From Thermoleophilia bacterium (GTDB lineage Bacteria; Actinomycetota; Thermoleophilia; Gaiellales; SKUG01): DNA of 6,416 nucleotides. The notes below the pieces were generated by a model. That model saw only the letters and a program-made list of their open reading frames with translations. It had not been told where the DNA came from and made no database searches. Every line of letters starts with the position of its first letter. Position 1 is the first letter of the stretch. A program made the position numbers and the translations under genes. The DNA is taken from positions 1 through 6,416 of the forward strand of contig JAOPYW010000059.1 of NCBI GenBank assembly GCA_025964405.1. Reading direction: 5' to 3'. This document shows positions 1-6,416 of this stretch, piece by piece.

Positions 1-830
1 TCGATCCAGTCGTTTGCCCAGCTGGTCCAGTAGTCGTTGCGTGCGGTGTGCAGGCGTGAGCGGGTCCAGTAGCGTGCGCCTGCGCGCAGGATGTCTGCGG
101 CACCGGCGTAGGCGGAGTCGCGGCATCGGGTCGCGGACACGCACGCGTCGGCGATGTTCCATGGAGCGACGGCGCCCTTGGTGATGCGCACCTCGTCGAC
201 CTGGCTGCCCGCGAAGCGCCAGCCGTTGCTGGCCCCGCCGCCGCCGATCGTCACGGTCGGGTCGACTTGCGCATTCAGCGGCGTCTGGGCCCCGCCGTAC
301 AGTGCCAGCGTCTGCGGGGCGCCGTTGATCCAGAGCTGGAACGCCGCCGGGTTGCCGTTCACGAACACTGCCGTGATGTGTGTCCACGTGTTGGCCATGG
401 TCGCGGCGACCGCGGCTGACACGCCGAACACCTCGTTGTTGTTCTCGGTGCAGAGGCCGAATCGACCCGACGCGTCGATCCACAGGCTCTGCCGCGCGGC
501 CGCGCCCCGGAAGGCAAACGGGATCACGTTTGGCGTGCCGTTCCACTTCATCCAGAAGTCGACGGTGGTCGCCGCGACGGCGGTCTTGTCGAACGGCACG
601 CCGTTCGCTTTCAGCTCGCCGGAGCAGGCGAACGACGCTGCCTGGCCGAATGCTCCGCCCTGCCCGGCGGCGAAGCGCACGGCAGGGGAGCCCGACGAGG
701 CCGCCGGTGCGGTGTTGCCCGTCGCATCGGTCGCGTCGCCGTCGAGGTGCCAGTTGGCGACCACGTCGTCGGCCGCCCGGTCATGCAGGAGCTGCAGGTG
801 GGGGCGCCGCGTCTTGTAGTAGCCCAGGAT
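1..830. repeat. Paralogous direct repeat, copy in gene A
   Basis: Bases 1-830 align with 5062-5891 at a constant offset of 5061, with no insertion or deletion. Bases 1-97 match perfectly; in the two stretches I counted (98-197 and 761-830) there are about 13 differences per 100. Past 830 the nucleotide match fades, although the protein domains stay homologous. The block encodes the end of LamG1, all of LamG2 and the start of the following linker. The repeat probably continues to the left of base 1. Confidence 0.85.
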
Positions 831-3800
831 GTCTCCGGCGCCGAGTGCCATCGGCGCGATGCGTACCTCGTCGATGTCGCCGATGAACGGTTCGGAAGCG
901 ACGATGGTGTCACCCAGCACGATCGGGCTCGCGTTCGTGCGAGCAGGATTGCCGAGCGCCACGGAGCCGCCGGCCGGCGCGCCGTCGACGTAGAACGACA
1001 TCGAATTGCCCGACGTGAGCGTGATGGCCACGTGGTGCCAGGCGCCGTCGACCAGCCCGACCGACGTGCGACAGACCGACCCGCGTGCGCCGGCCGTCGG
1101 CACGATCATGGCGCAGATGAGGTTCGCACCCCGATCGAACTCGACGCTGTAGGTGCAGGTGTCACTCCCGGTGCAGCCACCCGGCGACTTGCCGAGCACG
1201 TGCGGGTAGCCCGTGTTCGCGATGCTCGTCGTGCGGAACCACGCGTCGACCGTGAAGTTGTTCGCAGTACCGATCTGGGCCGAATGGGGGAGCGAGACGC
1301 GCTGCCCCGTGGTGGTGGAGATCGCGGAGCCGAATCGACCCGTGCCGTAGGTCGCTGCCCCCGTCCACGATCCGGTGCCGCCTGATTGCCCGTACGCATC
1401 CGAGGTGAGGTCGCCGTCGAGATGCCAGACCGCGGCAGCCTGCTCCGGTGGGGTCGTCCAGGTCTGCGACTGGAACCGGTCCATCGTCACGCCCGCGACG
1501 TTCTGCCACGAGGAGTGATACACGGCAGACTTGATGGCGGGGGCGTTCGTCGTCGACGGGTTGGCGCGACCCGTACCGGCTTGGGCGTTCACGTCGTCAC
1601 CGAGCATCGAGGTCGGCGCGACGCACGACGAGGGAACGGTGAACGAGATCTCCGCCGATGGCGCTGGCGTGTTGCCCGCCCAGTCGGCCACCTGTACCCG
1701 GGCATAGTAGGTGCCGGGCGTGGCGACGTTGAGGTCCATCGTGTGGTTGAGGCCGTCGAAGCGAGTGGCGCCGGTGAAGGCGAAGGTGTCAGTCACCTGG
1801 TTCGGGTACCCGCCTGCCCAGCTGCCCAGCGACGTCGGACCGTAGCGCACGACCATGCTCGTCGATTCGTCTGCGACCTGTCCGATGGTGACGGTACCGT
1901 CGCAGGTCACCGTGGCGGTCGGCAGGCCCGAGGGCGTCGGCGTGATCACGTCGCTCCAGCGCATCGCACGAGCATGACCCGAACTCATCACCCAGACCTT
2001 GCCGGCCGCTGCCCCGATCCCCGAAGGGTAGTAGGTCTTCGACTGGGTCGGAGCCAACTGATACCCGCCGATGTTCGTGCCGAGGTTCGACACGGTCGTC
2101 GTAGCACCTGATCGCGGGGTCGGGTCGACATAGCGTGCGCCGAACAGGCCGCCCCAGATGATCGCTCCGCCCACGGCCTGTACGCCCTCGACGTACTGGG
2201 TGTCGCTTCCGGCGCTGGTCGTGGTGAAATCGGGTTGTCCCACCACGGCGTCCATCGCAGTGCCGGTCGCGATGGTCTGTGCGTTGTTCCAGATCACGAC
2301 ACGGTTGTTGTTGCGATCACCCACGATCAGCTGGTCGTTGCTGATCGCGACGCTCCGCGGCCAATCGAGGGTGGTGTTCGACGTCGCCCCGCCGCCCCCC
2401 AGCACGACGTCGGCCGTGGGACTGCTTGCAGGCGCGCTCCACCAGTCACGGAAGATCATGATGCGGTCATTGTTGCCGTCGCCGACGTAGACGTCACGCC
2501 CGTCACTGGTGACGCCGGTAGGCGCGCTCATCTTCGCGAGCGTGCTGCCGCCGCCGGTCGCGATGAAGGAGGGCTGCCCGAGGACCCACTGCGGCTGGTC
2601 GGTGTCAGTCGTCGGGATGTGGTCCCAGGCGAGGACGCGGTTGTTGCCGGAATCGGCGACCAGGACGCGCGTGCCATCCGTCCAGACACCGTACGGCGTG
2701 TTCAGTGTCGCCTGGGTCGGGCTGATGCCGGCGGGGCCGTTGGGGCCTGCATTCGTGCGCGCCGACTGCCCGTAACGGATGTCGAACGGGGTATCGATCG
2801 AGGTCGGGGTGTTCCAGACGCGCAGTGTGCTCTCGCGGGAGTCGACGGCGAGGAGCTTGCCGTTCGCGCCGAATGCCAGCTTGTCGCCGGTCGCGCTCGA
2901 GGAGCCGAGCGTCTCGAGCGTGAAGTGAGTGGCGTTCGTGACGTCCTGTGGCGTCGTGGCCGTCGCCGTCGTGTGCCCCAGGATGGCGGTGGCTGCGGCG
3001 CCGTCCGCGGCTCCGGAGGCGTATCGCACGACGCGGTTGTTCGCCCCGTCCACGACGTACAGGTCGCCGTTCGGATCATAGGCGACCCCGGTGGGGCTAC
3101 GAAGCGAGCTGCTCGTCGCGGTTGCCGCGCCCCGATTCGCCAAGGTGCTCGTGAAGTCGACCTGGCCGTAGACGTTGGCGGCGTTCTGCGCACCGCCGGT
3201 GAAGTAGGGCAACGTGGTGGTGCCGGTCCAGGTGCGGACGCTGTGGGTCGACGTATCGGAGACGGCGAGTGTCACGACCGCCCCGTTGACCTTGGCCGAC
3301 ACGTCGGTGGGGTTGTTGAGGCGGTTGCGCGCGTTGCTGGCGCCGGTCGCCGTCATGTTCGGCTGCCCGATCACCTCGTCGGCCGCCTGGCCGTTGACCG
3401 TCGGCCACGAGTTCCAGATGAGCACGCGATCGTTGCCACGATCGACGACGTAGAGGCGCGTGCCGTCGAAGAACACCCCACCCGGATAGCTCAGCGTGGA
3501 TGCGGACGGGCTCGACGCTCCCCCACAGTCGTGCTGCACTGCGCGACCCTTGCCGTTCGCGCAGGTGAACTCCACCGCGCCCTCGCCGGTCTGGCCGAGG
3601 ATCACGCTCGCCGAATGCGTGCCGTTCGTCGTGGGGATCGAGTTGAACAACAGCACGCGATTGTTCGAGCCGTCGGAGATCGCCATTGTCGTCGCGCCGA
3701 TCCACGTGCCGCTCCCGCCCTCGGCGAGCTGGTAGTCCTCGTTACCGGTGCCGTTGGAGTTCGTGTTGAGCTGACCCATGGCCACGTCGCCGATGTCGCC

Positions 3801-4349
3801 GTCCGCGAGTCCGCTGCCACCGCCCTCGGGGTCATCGAGGATCAACACGCGCCGGTCGTGTGCGTCGCCGACCGCAATCTTGACGTTGGCCACGCCGCCC
3901 GTGCCGCCGGACACGGCGAGCGCCAGGGGGTGGTTGCTGCCTGAGGACAGCCCGACGATGCTCCATGAGACGTTCACTGCAGGCGTGGACCCGCCGGCAA
4001 CGGTCGGCTTCCACAGGTACCTCGACGGCACCGTGCCCATTGCGCCTGCTCCGGGGCGCGTGGCCCAATACAGCACTCGATTGTCGGAGGTATCGGCGAC
4101 GTACACGCTCCCGTCCGCGTCGACCGCGACGTCGCCCGGGCTATCGAGCCCGTAGGTCGCGGTCGCCTGCACCGCCGTGCCCTGCGCGCGATCGGTGTAG
4201 CTCGTGGCGCCGAGCAGCATGTCGGCGTTCTGCCCAACCGAGAAGTTGACCGCATGGGCCGCCCCGGCGGTGACCCCGGCGACGGCCAGCACGGCGGCGG
4301 TCGCGACCCCGACCGCGATCGCGCGCACGTACACGCGCGAAGCGCGCAT
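1..4349 (-). CDS. Secreted NHL-propeller / double LamG domain protein (gene A; 3' end beyond the window)
   Basis: The frame is open for 1449 codons from ATG 4349-4347 to the window edge, with no internal stop; the C-terminus is missing. Residues 1-33 form a Sec-type signal peptide: an Arg-containing n-region, a hydrophobic AIAVGVATAAVLAVAGVTAGA stretch cut here as AIAVGVATAAVLAVAG, then AHA before VNF as the likely cleavage site. Residues 44-800 hold NHL-like blades of the form PxGVxxDxxxLYVxDxxNNRVLxW. Residues 810-910 look Ig/Fn3-like. Residues 973-1185 form a first LamG (Laminin_G_3-like) domain, with FTVDAWFRTT, WHHVAITL and GDIDEVRI. Residues 1198-1405 form a second LamG domain, with VDFWMKWNGT, WTHITAVFV and VDEVRI. 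A linker (1406-1449) then begins. Compared with gene B, about 170 residues are missing. I see no catalytic motif; the inferred role is extracellular binding, probably of glycan or protein. GTG 4382 is an alternative in-frame start adding 11 residues; neither start has a Shine-Dalgarno. Domain calls are by motif; the exact function is unknown. Confidence 0.9.
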   Translation of the reverse strand, partial: MRASRVYVRAIAVGVATAAVLAVAGVTAGAAHAVNFSVGQNADMLLGATSYTDRAQGTAVQATATYGLDSPGDVAVDADGSVYVADTSDNRVLYWATRPGAGAMGTVPSRYLWKPTVAGGSTPAVNVSWSIVGLSSGSNHPLALAVSGGTGGVANVKIAVGDAHDRRVLILDDPEGGGSGLADGDIGDVAMGQLNTNSNGTGNEDYQLAEGGSGTWIGATTMAISDGSNNRVLLFNSIPTTNGTHSASVILGQTGEGAVEFTCANGKGRAVQHDCGGASSPSASTLSYPGGVFFDGTRLYVVDRGNDRVLIWNSWPTVNGQAADEVIGQPNMTATGASNARNRLNNPTDVSAKVNGAVVTLAVSDTSTHSVRTWTGTTTLPYFTGGAQNAANVYGQVDFTSTLANRGAATATSSSLRSPTGVAYDPNGDLYVVDGANNRVVRYASGAADGAAATAILGHTTATATTPQDVTNATHFTLETLGSSSATGDKLAFGANGKLLAVDSRESTLRVWNTPTSIDTPFDIRYGQSARTNAGPNGPAGISPTQATLNTPYGVWTDGTRVLVADSGNNRVLAWDHIPTTDTDQPQWVLGQPSFIATGGGSTLAKMSAPTGVTSDGRDVYVGDGNNDRIMIFRDWWSAPASSPTADVVLGGGGATSNTTLDWPRSVAISNDQLIVGDRNNNRVVIWNNAQTIATGTAMDAVVGQPDFTTTSAGSDTQYVEGVQAVGGAIIWGGLFGARYVDPTPRSGATTTVSNLGTNIGGYQLAPTQSKTYYPSGIGAAAGKVWVMSSGHARAMRWSDVITPTPSGLPTATVTCDGTVTIGQVADESTSMVVRYGPTSLGSWAGGYPNQVTDTFAFTGATRFDGLNHTMDLNVATPGTYYARVQVADWAGNTPAPSAEISFTVPSSCVAPTSMLGDDVNAQAGTGRANPSTTNAPAIKSAVYHSSWQNVAGVTMDRFQSQTWTTPPEQAAAVWHLDGDLTSDAYGQSGGTGSWTGAATYGTGRFGSAISTTTGQRVSLPHSAQIGTANNFTVDAWFRTTSIANTGYPHVLGKSPGGCTGSDTCTYSVEFDRGANLICAMIVPTAGARGSVCRTSVGLVDGAWHHVAITLTSGNSMSFYVDGAPAGGSVALGNPARTNASPIVLGDTIVASEPFIGDIDEVRIAPMALGAGDILGYYKTRRPHLQLLHDRAADDVVANWHLDGDATDATGNTAPAASSGSPAVRFAAGQGGAFGQAASFACSGELKANGVPFDKTAVAATTVDFWMKWNGTPNVIPFAFRGAAARQSLWIDASGRFGLCTENNNEVFGVSAAVAATMANTWTHITAVFVNGNPAAFQLWINGAPQTLALYGGAQTPLNAQVDPTVTIGGGGASNGWRFAGSQVDEVRITKGAVAPWNIADACVSATRCRDSAYAGAADILRAGARYWTRSRLHTARNDYWTSWANDWI
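1950..4151 (-). repeat. NHL-type beta-propeller repeat region within gene A
   Basis: Degenerate repeats of about 55-75 codons run through residues 67-800 of gene A. Clear blades contain VAVDADGSVYVADTSDNRVL (about 74-93), GVFFDGTRLYVVDRGNDRVL (291-310), GVAYDPNGDLYVVDGANNRV (421-440), GVWTDGTRVLVADSGNNRVL (554-573), GVTSDGRDVYVGDGNNDRIM (612-631) and VAISNDQLIVGDRNNNRVVI (667-686). More degenerate copies lie near 160-170, 222-235, 350-374, 488-512 and 776-798. Most blades are followed by a GQ-type connector such as VIGQPNMT, VYGQVDFT, VLGQPSFI or VVGQPDFT. NHL blades are known to build propellers used for protein, RNA or ligand binding; here the signal peptide places the region outside the membrane. 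The blade number is estimated by eye at about 9-12, more than one six-bladed propeller needs. Confidence 0.8.
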
Positions 4350-4556
4350 ACGAGTCAGCACGGTGGACGAGGAATGGGCCACGGGGGATTATCGGCTTCG
4401 CGGACCGGAAACTGAGGGGATCGTTACGCGATGGAACGGTGCTGTGAGGCGTTGACATTCCTGATCTGAGCCGTATCGCCCGGGTTGACGTCGAACCCCT
4501 GCGTGCACCGCCCGAACCGACCTAGATACGCGCGCCATCCGTCCGCACGCCGTCCC
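4350..4556. other. Intergenic spacer between gene B and gene A
   Basis: About 207 bp separate the TAA of gene B from the ATG of gene A (174 bp if GTG 4382 is used). No convincing Rho-independent terminator is seen: the only clear inverted repeat is a 5-bp stem (GGGTT/AACCC) at 4482-4498 with no T-tract. No Shine-Dalgarno-like purine run precedes either candidate start of gene A. The spacer is long enough to hold a separate promoter, so the two genes need not be one operon. Confidence 0.5.
4388..4393 (-). promoter_or_regulatory. Possible -10 element (GATAAT) for gene A, suggesting a leaderless GTG start
   Basis: The minus strand reads GATAAT, five C residues, then GTG (4382-4380). This GTG is in frame with gene A and is preceded by an in-frame TAA that overlaps the hexamer. 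The hexamer matches the sigma-70-type -10 consensus at five of six positions and stands out in a GC-rich spacer. Transcription would start at or next to the GTG, giving a leaderless mRNA, a common arrangement in actinobacteria. The -35 region at 17 bases spacing (CTCAGT) is a poor match, so the call is weak. If right, the signal peptide would be extended by 11 residues. Confidence 0.3.
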
Positions 4557-5825
4557 TTAGGGGTTGGCGAGTGCGGTGAGTGCGACGGTGCCGGTGTAGG
4601 TGCCGGCGGGGGTGTTGGTGGGTGCGTTGAGGCGTGTGGTGAGCACGATGGTGTCGGTGGCTGCGCTGTAGGTCGTGCGCTGGTGGAGCACGACGTCAGT
4701 GATGCCGAGCGCGGCGTAGAGGTTGTTCGTGACATCCGATTCCGCGAAGGGGCCGGTCGCGCCCCACTTGGGGAGCCGTCCTCCGGTGGCGTTGCGCACG
4801 GTGAAGCCGATGCCGAGGGGTGATGAGGCTGGCCATGCTGCGGGTGCGGAGGCGGGCGGCTGGAAGTCGGGTACGGTGCCGGCGGGTGTGCCGGTGAGGC
4901 CGGTCGTGTTGCTGGAGTCGTGGGCGAGCAGTTGGTAGCCGCCGGCGTCGTCTGACGTGACGAGGATGGTGCTTGACGCGAAGCCGTCGGTGCCGAGGGT
5001 GGGGGTGCCGAAGTCGACGTTTGGGTTGACGCTGATCGAGATCGAGGTGGTGGAGTCGGTTTCGATCCAGTCGTTTGCCCAGCTGGTCCAGTAGTCGTTG
5101 CGTGCGGTGTGCAGGCGTGAGCGGGTCCAGTAGCGTGCGCCTGCGCGCAGGATGTCTGTGGGGCCGGCGTAGGCGGAGTCGCGGCAGCGGGTGGTGGTGG
5201 CGCATGCGTCGGCGATGTTCCAGGGCGCGACGGCGCCCTTGGTGATGCGCACTTCGTCGACCTGGCTGCCTGCGAAGCGCCATCCGTTGCCGGCTCCGCC
5301 GCCGCCGATCGTCACGGTCGGGTCGACGCGCGCGTTCAACGGGGTCTGCGCTCCGCCGTACAGCGTCAGTGACTGTGGTACGCCGTTGATCGAGAGCTGG
5401 AACGCGGAGGGGGTGCCGTTCACGAACACGGCCGTGATGTGCGTCCACGTGTTGTTCATCGTCGCGGTGACCGCGGCTGACACGCCGTAGACCTCGCTGT
5501 TGTTCTCGGTGCAGAGACCGAAGTGACCCGAAGGATCGATCCACAGGCTCTGTCGCGCGGCCGCTCCGCGGAACGCGAAAGGGATCACATTTGGCGTGCC
5601 GTCCCACTTCATCCAGAAGTCGACCGTGGTGCTCGCGCCGGCGGTCGTGTCGACCGGCACGCCCGTCGCGGTCAGCTCGCCGCTGCCGGCGAACGAGGCC
5701 GCCTGACCGTAGGCGCCACCCTGCCCGGCCGCGAACCGCACGGCCGGGGAGCCCGACGAGGTCGCGGGCGCGGTGTTGCCCGTCGCATCGATGGCGTCGC
5801 CGTCGAGGTGCCAGTTGGCCACCAC
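4557..5825 (-). CDS. C-terminal part of gene B: LamG2 plus C-terminal beta domain, downstream of an in-frame amber codon
   Basis: This is a 422-codon reading frame ending in TAA at 4557-4559. Residues 1-208 are a LamG domain (NWHLDGDAIDATGN at the start, VDFWMKWDGT, WTHITAVFVNG, QVDEVRITKG) closely matching LamG2 of gene A. Residues 209-257 are an Arg/Tyr/Trp-rich linker. Residues 258-422 are a beta-rich domain running from SISISVNPNVDFG through GGYQLLAHDS to AGTYTGTVALTALANP, reminiscent of WxL-like or other Ig-like surface domains. It has no LPXTG motif, no membrane segment and no basic tail. GTG 5825 is merely the first standard start codon after the amber; it has no Shine-Dalgarno and would give a protein without a signal peptide, starting inside a domain strand. 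I therefore read this as the downstream half of one gene that also includes 5856-6416, broken or interrupted at 5853-5855, and not as an independent gene. Confidence 0.7.
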   Translation of the reverse strand: MVANWHLDGDAIDATGNTAPATSSGSPAVRFAAGQGGAYGQAASFAGSGELTATGVPVDTTAGASTTVDFWMKWDGTPNVIPFAFRGAAARQSLWIDPSGHFGLCTENNSEVYGVSAAVTATMNNTWTHITAVFVNGTPSAFQLSINGVPQSLTLYGGAQTPLNARVDPTVTIGGGGAGNGWRFAGSQVDEVRITKGAVAPWNIADACATTTRCRDSAYAGPTDILRAGARYWTRSRLHTARNDYWTSWANDWIETDSTTSISISVNPNVDFGTPTLGTDGFASSTILVTSDDAGGYQLLAHDSSNTTGLTGTPAGTVPDFQPPASAPAAWPASSPLGIGFTVRNATGGRLPKWGATGPFAESDVTNNLYAALGITDVVLHQRTTYSAATDTIVLTTRLNAPTNTPAGTYTGTVALTALANP

Positions 5826-5891
5826 GTCGTCAGCCGCACGGTCGTGCAGGAGCTACAGGTGGGGACGCTGCGTCTTGAAGTAGCCGCGGAT
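5062..5891. repeat. Paralogous direct repeat, copy in gene B
   Basis: This is the partner of 1-830 in the same orientation, colinear and without gaps. The perfectly matching part is 5062-5158. It carries the amber codon at 5853-5855, where the other copy has CAG. The two copies lie about 4.2 kb apart and could recombine with each other, which would delete or duplicate one gene equivalent. Confidence 0.85.
5853..5855 (-). other. In-frame amber (TAG) codon interrupting gene B
   Basis: The minus strand reads CAC CTG TAG CTC CTG CAC GAC. The aligned bases in gene A (792-794) give CAC CTG CAG CTC CTG CAT GAC, so one C-to-T change (G-to-A on the plus strand) turns Gln into a stop. The frame is unchanged on both sides and the following 432 codons, counted from CTC 5852, carry no further stop until TAA 4557. 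The site lies in the linker between the two LamG domains. It may be a recent nonsense mutation, a sequencing or consensus error, or a read-through site; the sequence cannot tell these apart. Confidence 0.85.
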
Positions 5892-6416
5892 GGCGGCGGC
5901 GTCGTAGGCTCGTGGCGCGAACCGCACCTCGTCGATGTCGCCGGCAAAGTTGTTGCCGGTCGGTTGTCCGCCGATGCGCATGGGCGAGGCGTTGAGGCTG
6001 GCCGTGCCGGTCAGTGCAATCGGGCCCGCCGCGAGCGAACCGTCCGTGTACAGGCGCAGGTCGTTGGTGGCGTCGACGGTCAACGCGACGTGGTGCCAGT
6101 TGCCATCGCGAAGCGTGCCGATCGCCACCGACGCATTTCGTTGCGCGCCGTTCGCGTAGACCACGGCATTGATCCGGTCAGGCCCGCTTCGCGTCTCGAT
6201 CGAATACGTGCAGTCAGACGCACAGCTCCCCTTCGACACCAGCACCTTGGTGCCGGCAGTGGCGTCGGTCGTTCGGAACCATGCATCGACGGTGAAGTCG
6301 TTCGGCGCGGCGATGTAGGGATTGTCGGCCACGCTGCCGTACTGGTTGATGCCGTCCATGGAGATCGCTTGGCCGAATCGGCCGGTGGGCGTGTAGGCCG
6401 GACCATTCGACCAGGT
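5853..6416 (-). CDS. Upstream part of gene B: LamG1 domain fragment ending at an amber stop (5' end beyond the window)
   Basis: From the right edge, 187 codons are open before TAG at 5855-5853. The product is one LamG (Laminin_G_3-like) domain: TGRFGQAIS, then FTVDAWFRTTDATAG, a disulphide-like loop GSCASDCTYSIE, NWHHVALTV and FAGDIDEVRF, ending YFKTQRPHL. It aligns along its length with LamG1 of gene A (residues about 994-1185) but is clearly diverged from it. The true start lies outside the window; the internal ATG 6359 falls in the middle of the domain and is not a credible start. By analogy with gene A, a signal peptide and further domains probably lie upstream. In gene A the same position is read through with CAG, so the stop here most likely truncates what was once a longer LamG-LamG-C-terminal domain protein. 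Confidence 0.75.
   Translation of the reverse strand, partial: TWSNGPAYTPTGRFGQAISMDGINQYGSVADNPYIAAPNDFTVDAWFRTTDATAGTKVLVSKGSCASDCTYSIETRSGPDRINAVVYANGAQRNASVAIGTLRDGNWHHVALTVDATNDLRLYTDGSLAAGPIALTGTASLNASPMRIGGQPTGNNFAGDIDEVRFAPRAYDAAAIRGYFKTQRPHL

Noticed and set aside
2235..3944. A 569-codon open frame on the plus strand, with several shorter plus-strand frames (for example 154-819 and 1386-2111)
   Set aside because: They lie antisense to gene A, whose own frame shows clear domain motifs. Their products are Arg/Val/Asp-rich with no domain pattern, as expected from antisense reading of GC-rich coding DNA.
4141..4458. Minus-strand frame overlapping the start of gene A (105 codons) as a small gene
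   Set aside because: It overlaps the signal peptide and first propeller region of gene A in another frame, and its product is Arg-rich low-complexity sequence.
4452..4479. Plus-strand TTGACA with a weak TATCGC 16 bases downstream, resembling a promoter
   Set aside because: The -10 is poor and it points into the antisense of gene B, with no plus-strand gene to serve. Probably chance.
4482..4498. Inverted repeat GGGTT/AACCC around GACGTC, considered as a terminator or operator
   Set aside because: The stem is only 5 bp, there is no T-tract, and the central hexamer is off-centre. Too weak to call.
4557..5825. Independent gene starting at GTG 5825
   Set aside because: It would begin inside a domain that is continuous with the upstream frame in gene A, with no Shine-Dalgarno, no promoter-like sequence and no signal peptide for a LamG domain.
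1..6416. Mobile element, CRISPR array, tRNA or rRNA
   Set aside because: I saw no terminal inverted repeats, transposase motifs, regularly spaced short repeats or tRNA-like folds. The only long repeat is the paralogous gene segment.

Overview
The window is GC-rich (about two thirds G+C by eye) and carries two large, tandem, paralogous genes for secreted or surface proteins, both on the minus strand. The codon choice (strong G/C at third positions), the G+C content and the secreted multidomain beta-rich proteins fit a high-GC actinobacterium or an environmental relative, but nothing in the window fixes the taxon. There are no RNA genes, insertion sequences, integrases or CRISPR arrays.

Layout, read in the direction of transcription (from 6416 down to 1). 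Gene B enters at the right edge, already inside a LamG (concanavalin A-like) domain. It meets an in-frame amber codon at 5853-5855, continues in the same frame through a second LamG domain, a conserved linker and a C-terminal beta domain, and stops with TAA at 4557-4559. A spacer of about 200 bp follows. It has no recognisable strong terminator and only a weak promoter candidate. Gene A starts at ATG 4349 (or in-frame GTG 4382) and stays open for 1449 codons until it leaves the window at base 1. It encodes a Sec signal peptide, a long NHL-type beta-propeller repeat region, an Ig/Fn3-like segment, two LamG domains, and the start of the same linker that precedes the C-terminal domain of gene B.

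The 3' part of gene A (1-830) is a colinear, gap-free copy of 5062-5891 in gene B. The first 97 bases are identical at every position, silent ones included. The rest is roughly 87% identical in the stretches I compared, and similarity then drops to clearly diverged LamG1 sequence. This comparison shows that the amber codon of gene B replaces a CAG (Gln) in gene A. It also suggests that the 3' ends of the paralogues are being homogenised, probably by gene conversion or recombination. The proteins look like binding or structural modules of the cell envelope or exoproteome: propeller plus lectin-like domains, no catalytic motif, and no LPXTG sequence at the one C-terminus that can be seen. The ligand is unknown. 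I see no defence system, biosynthetic cluster or other multi-gene system; the notable points are the modular architecture and the evolution of the paralogue pair.
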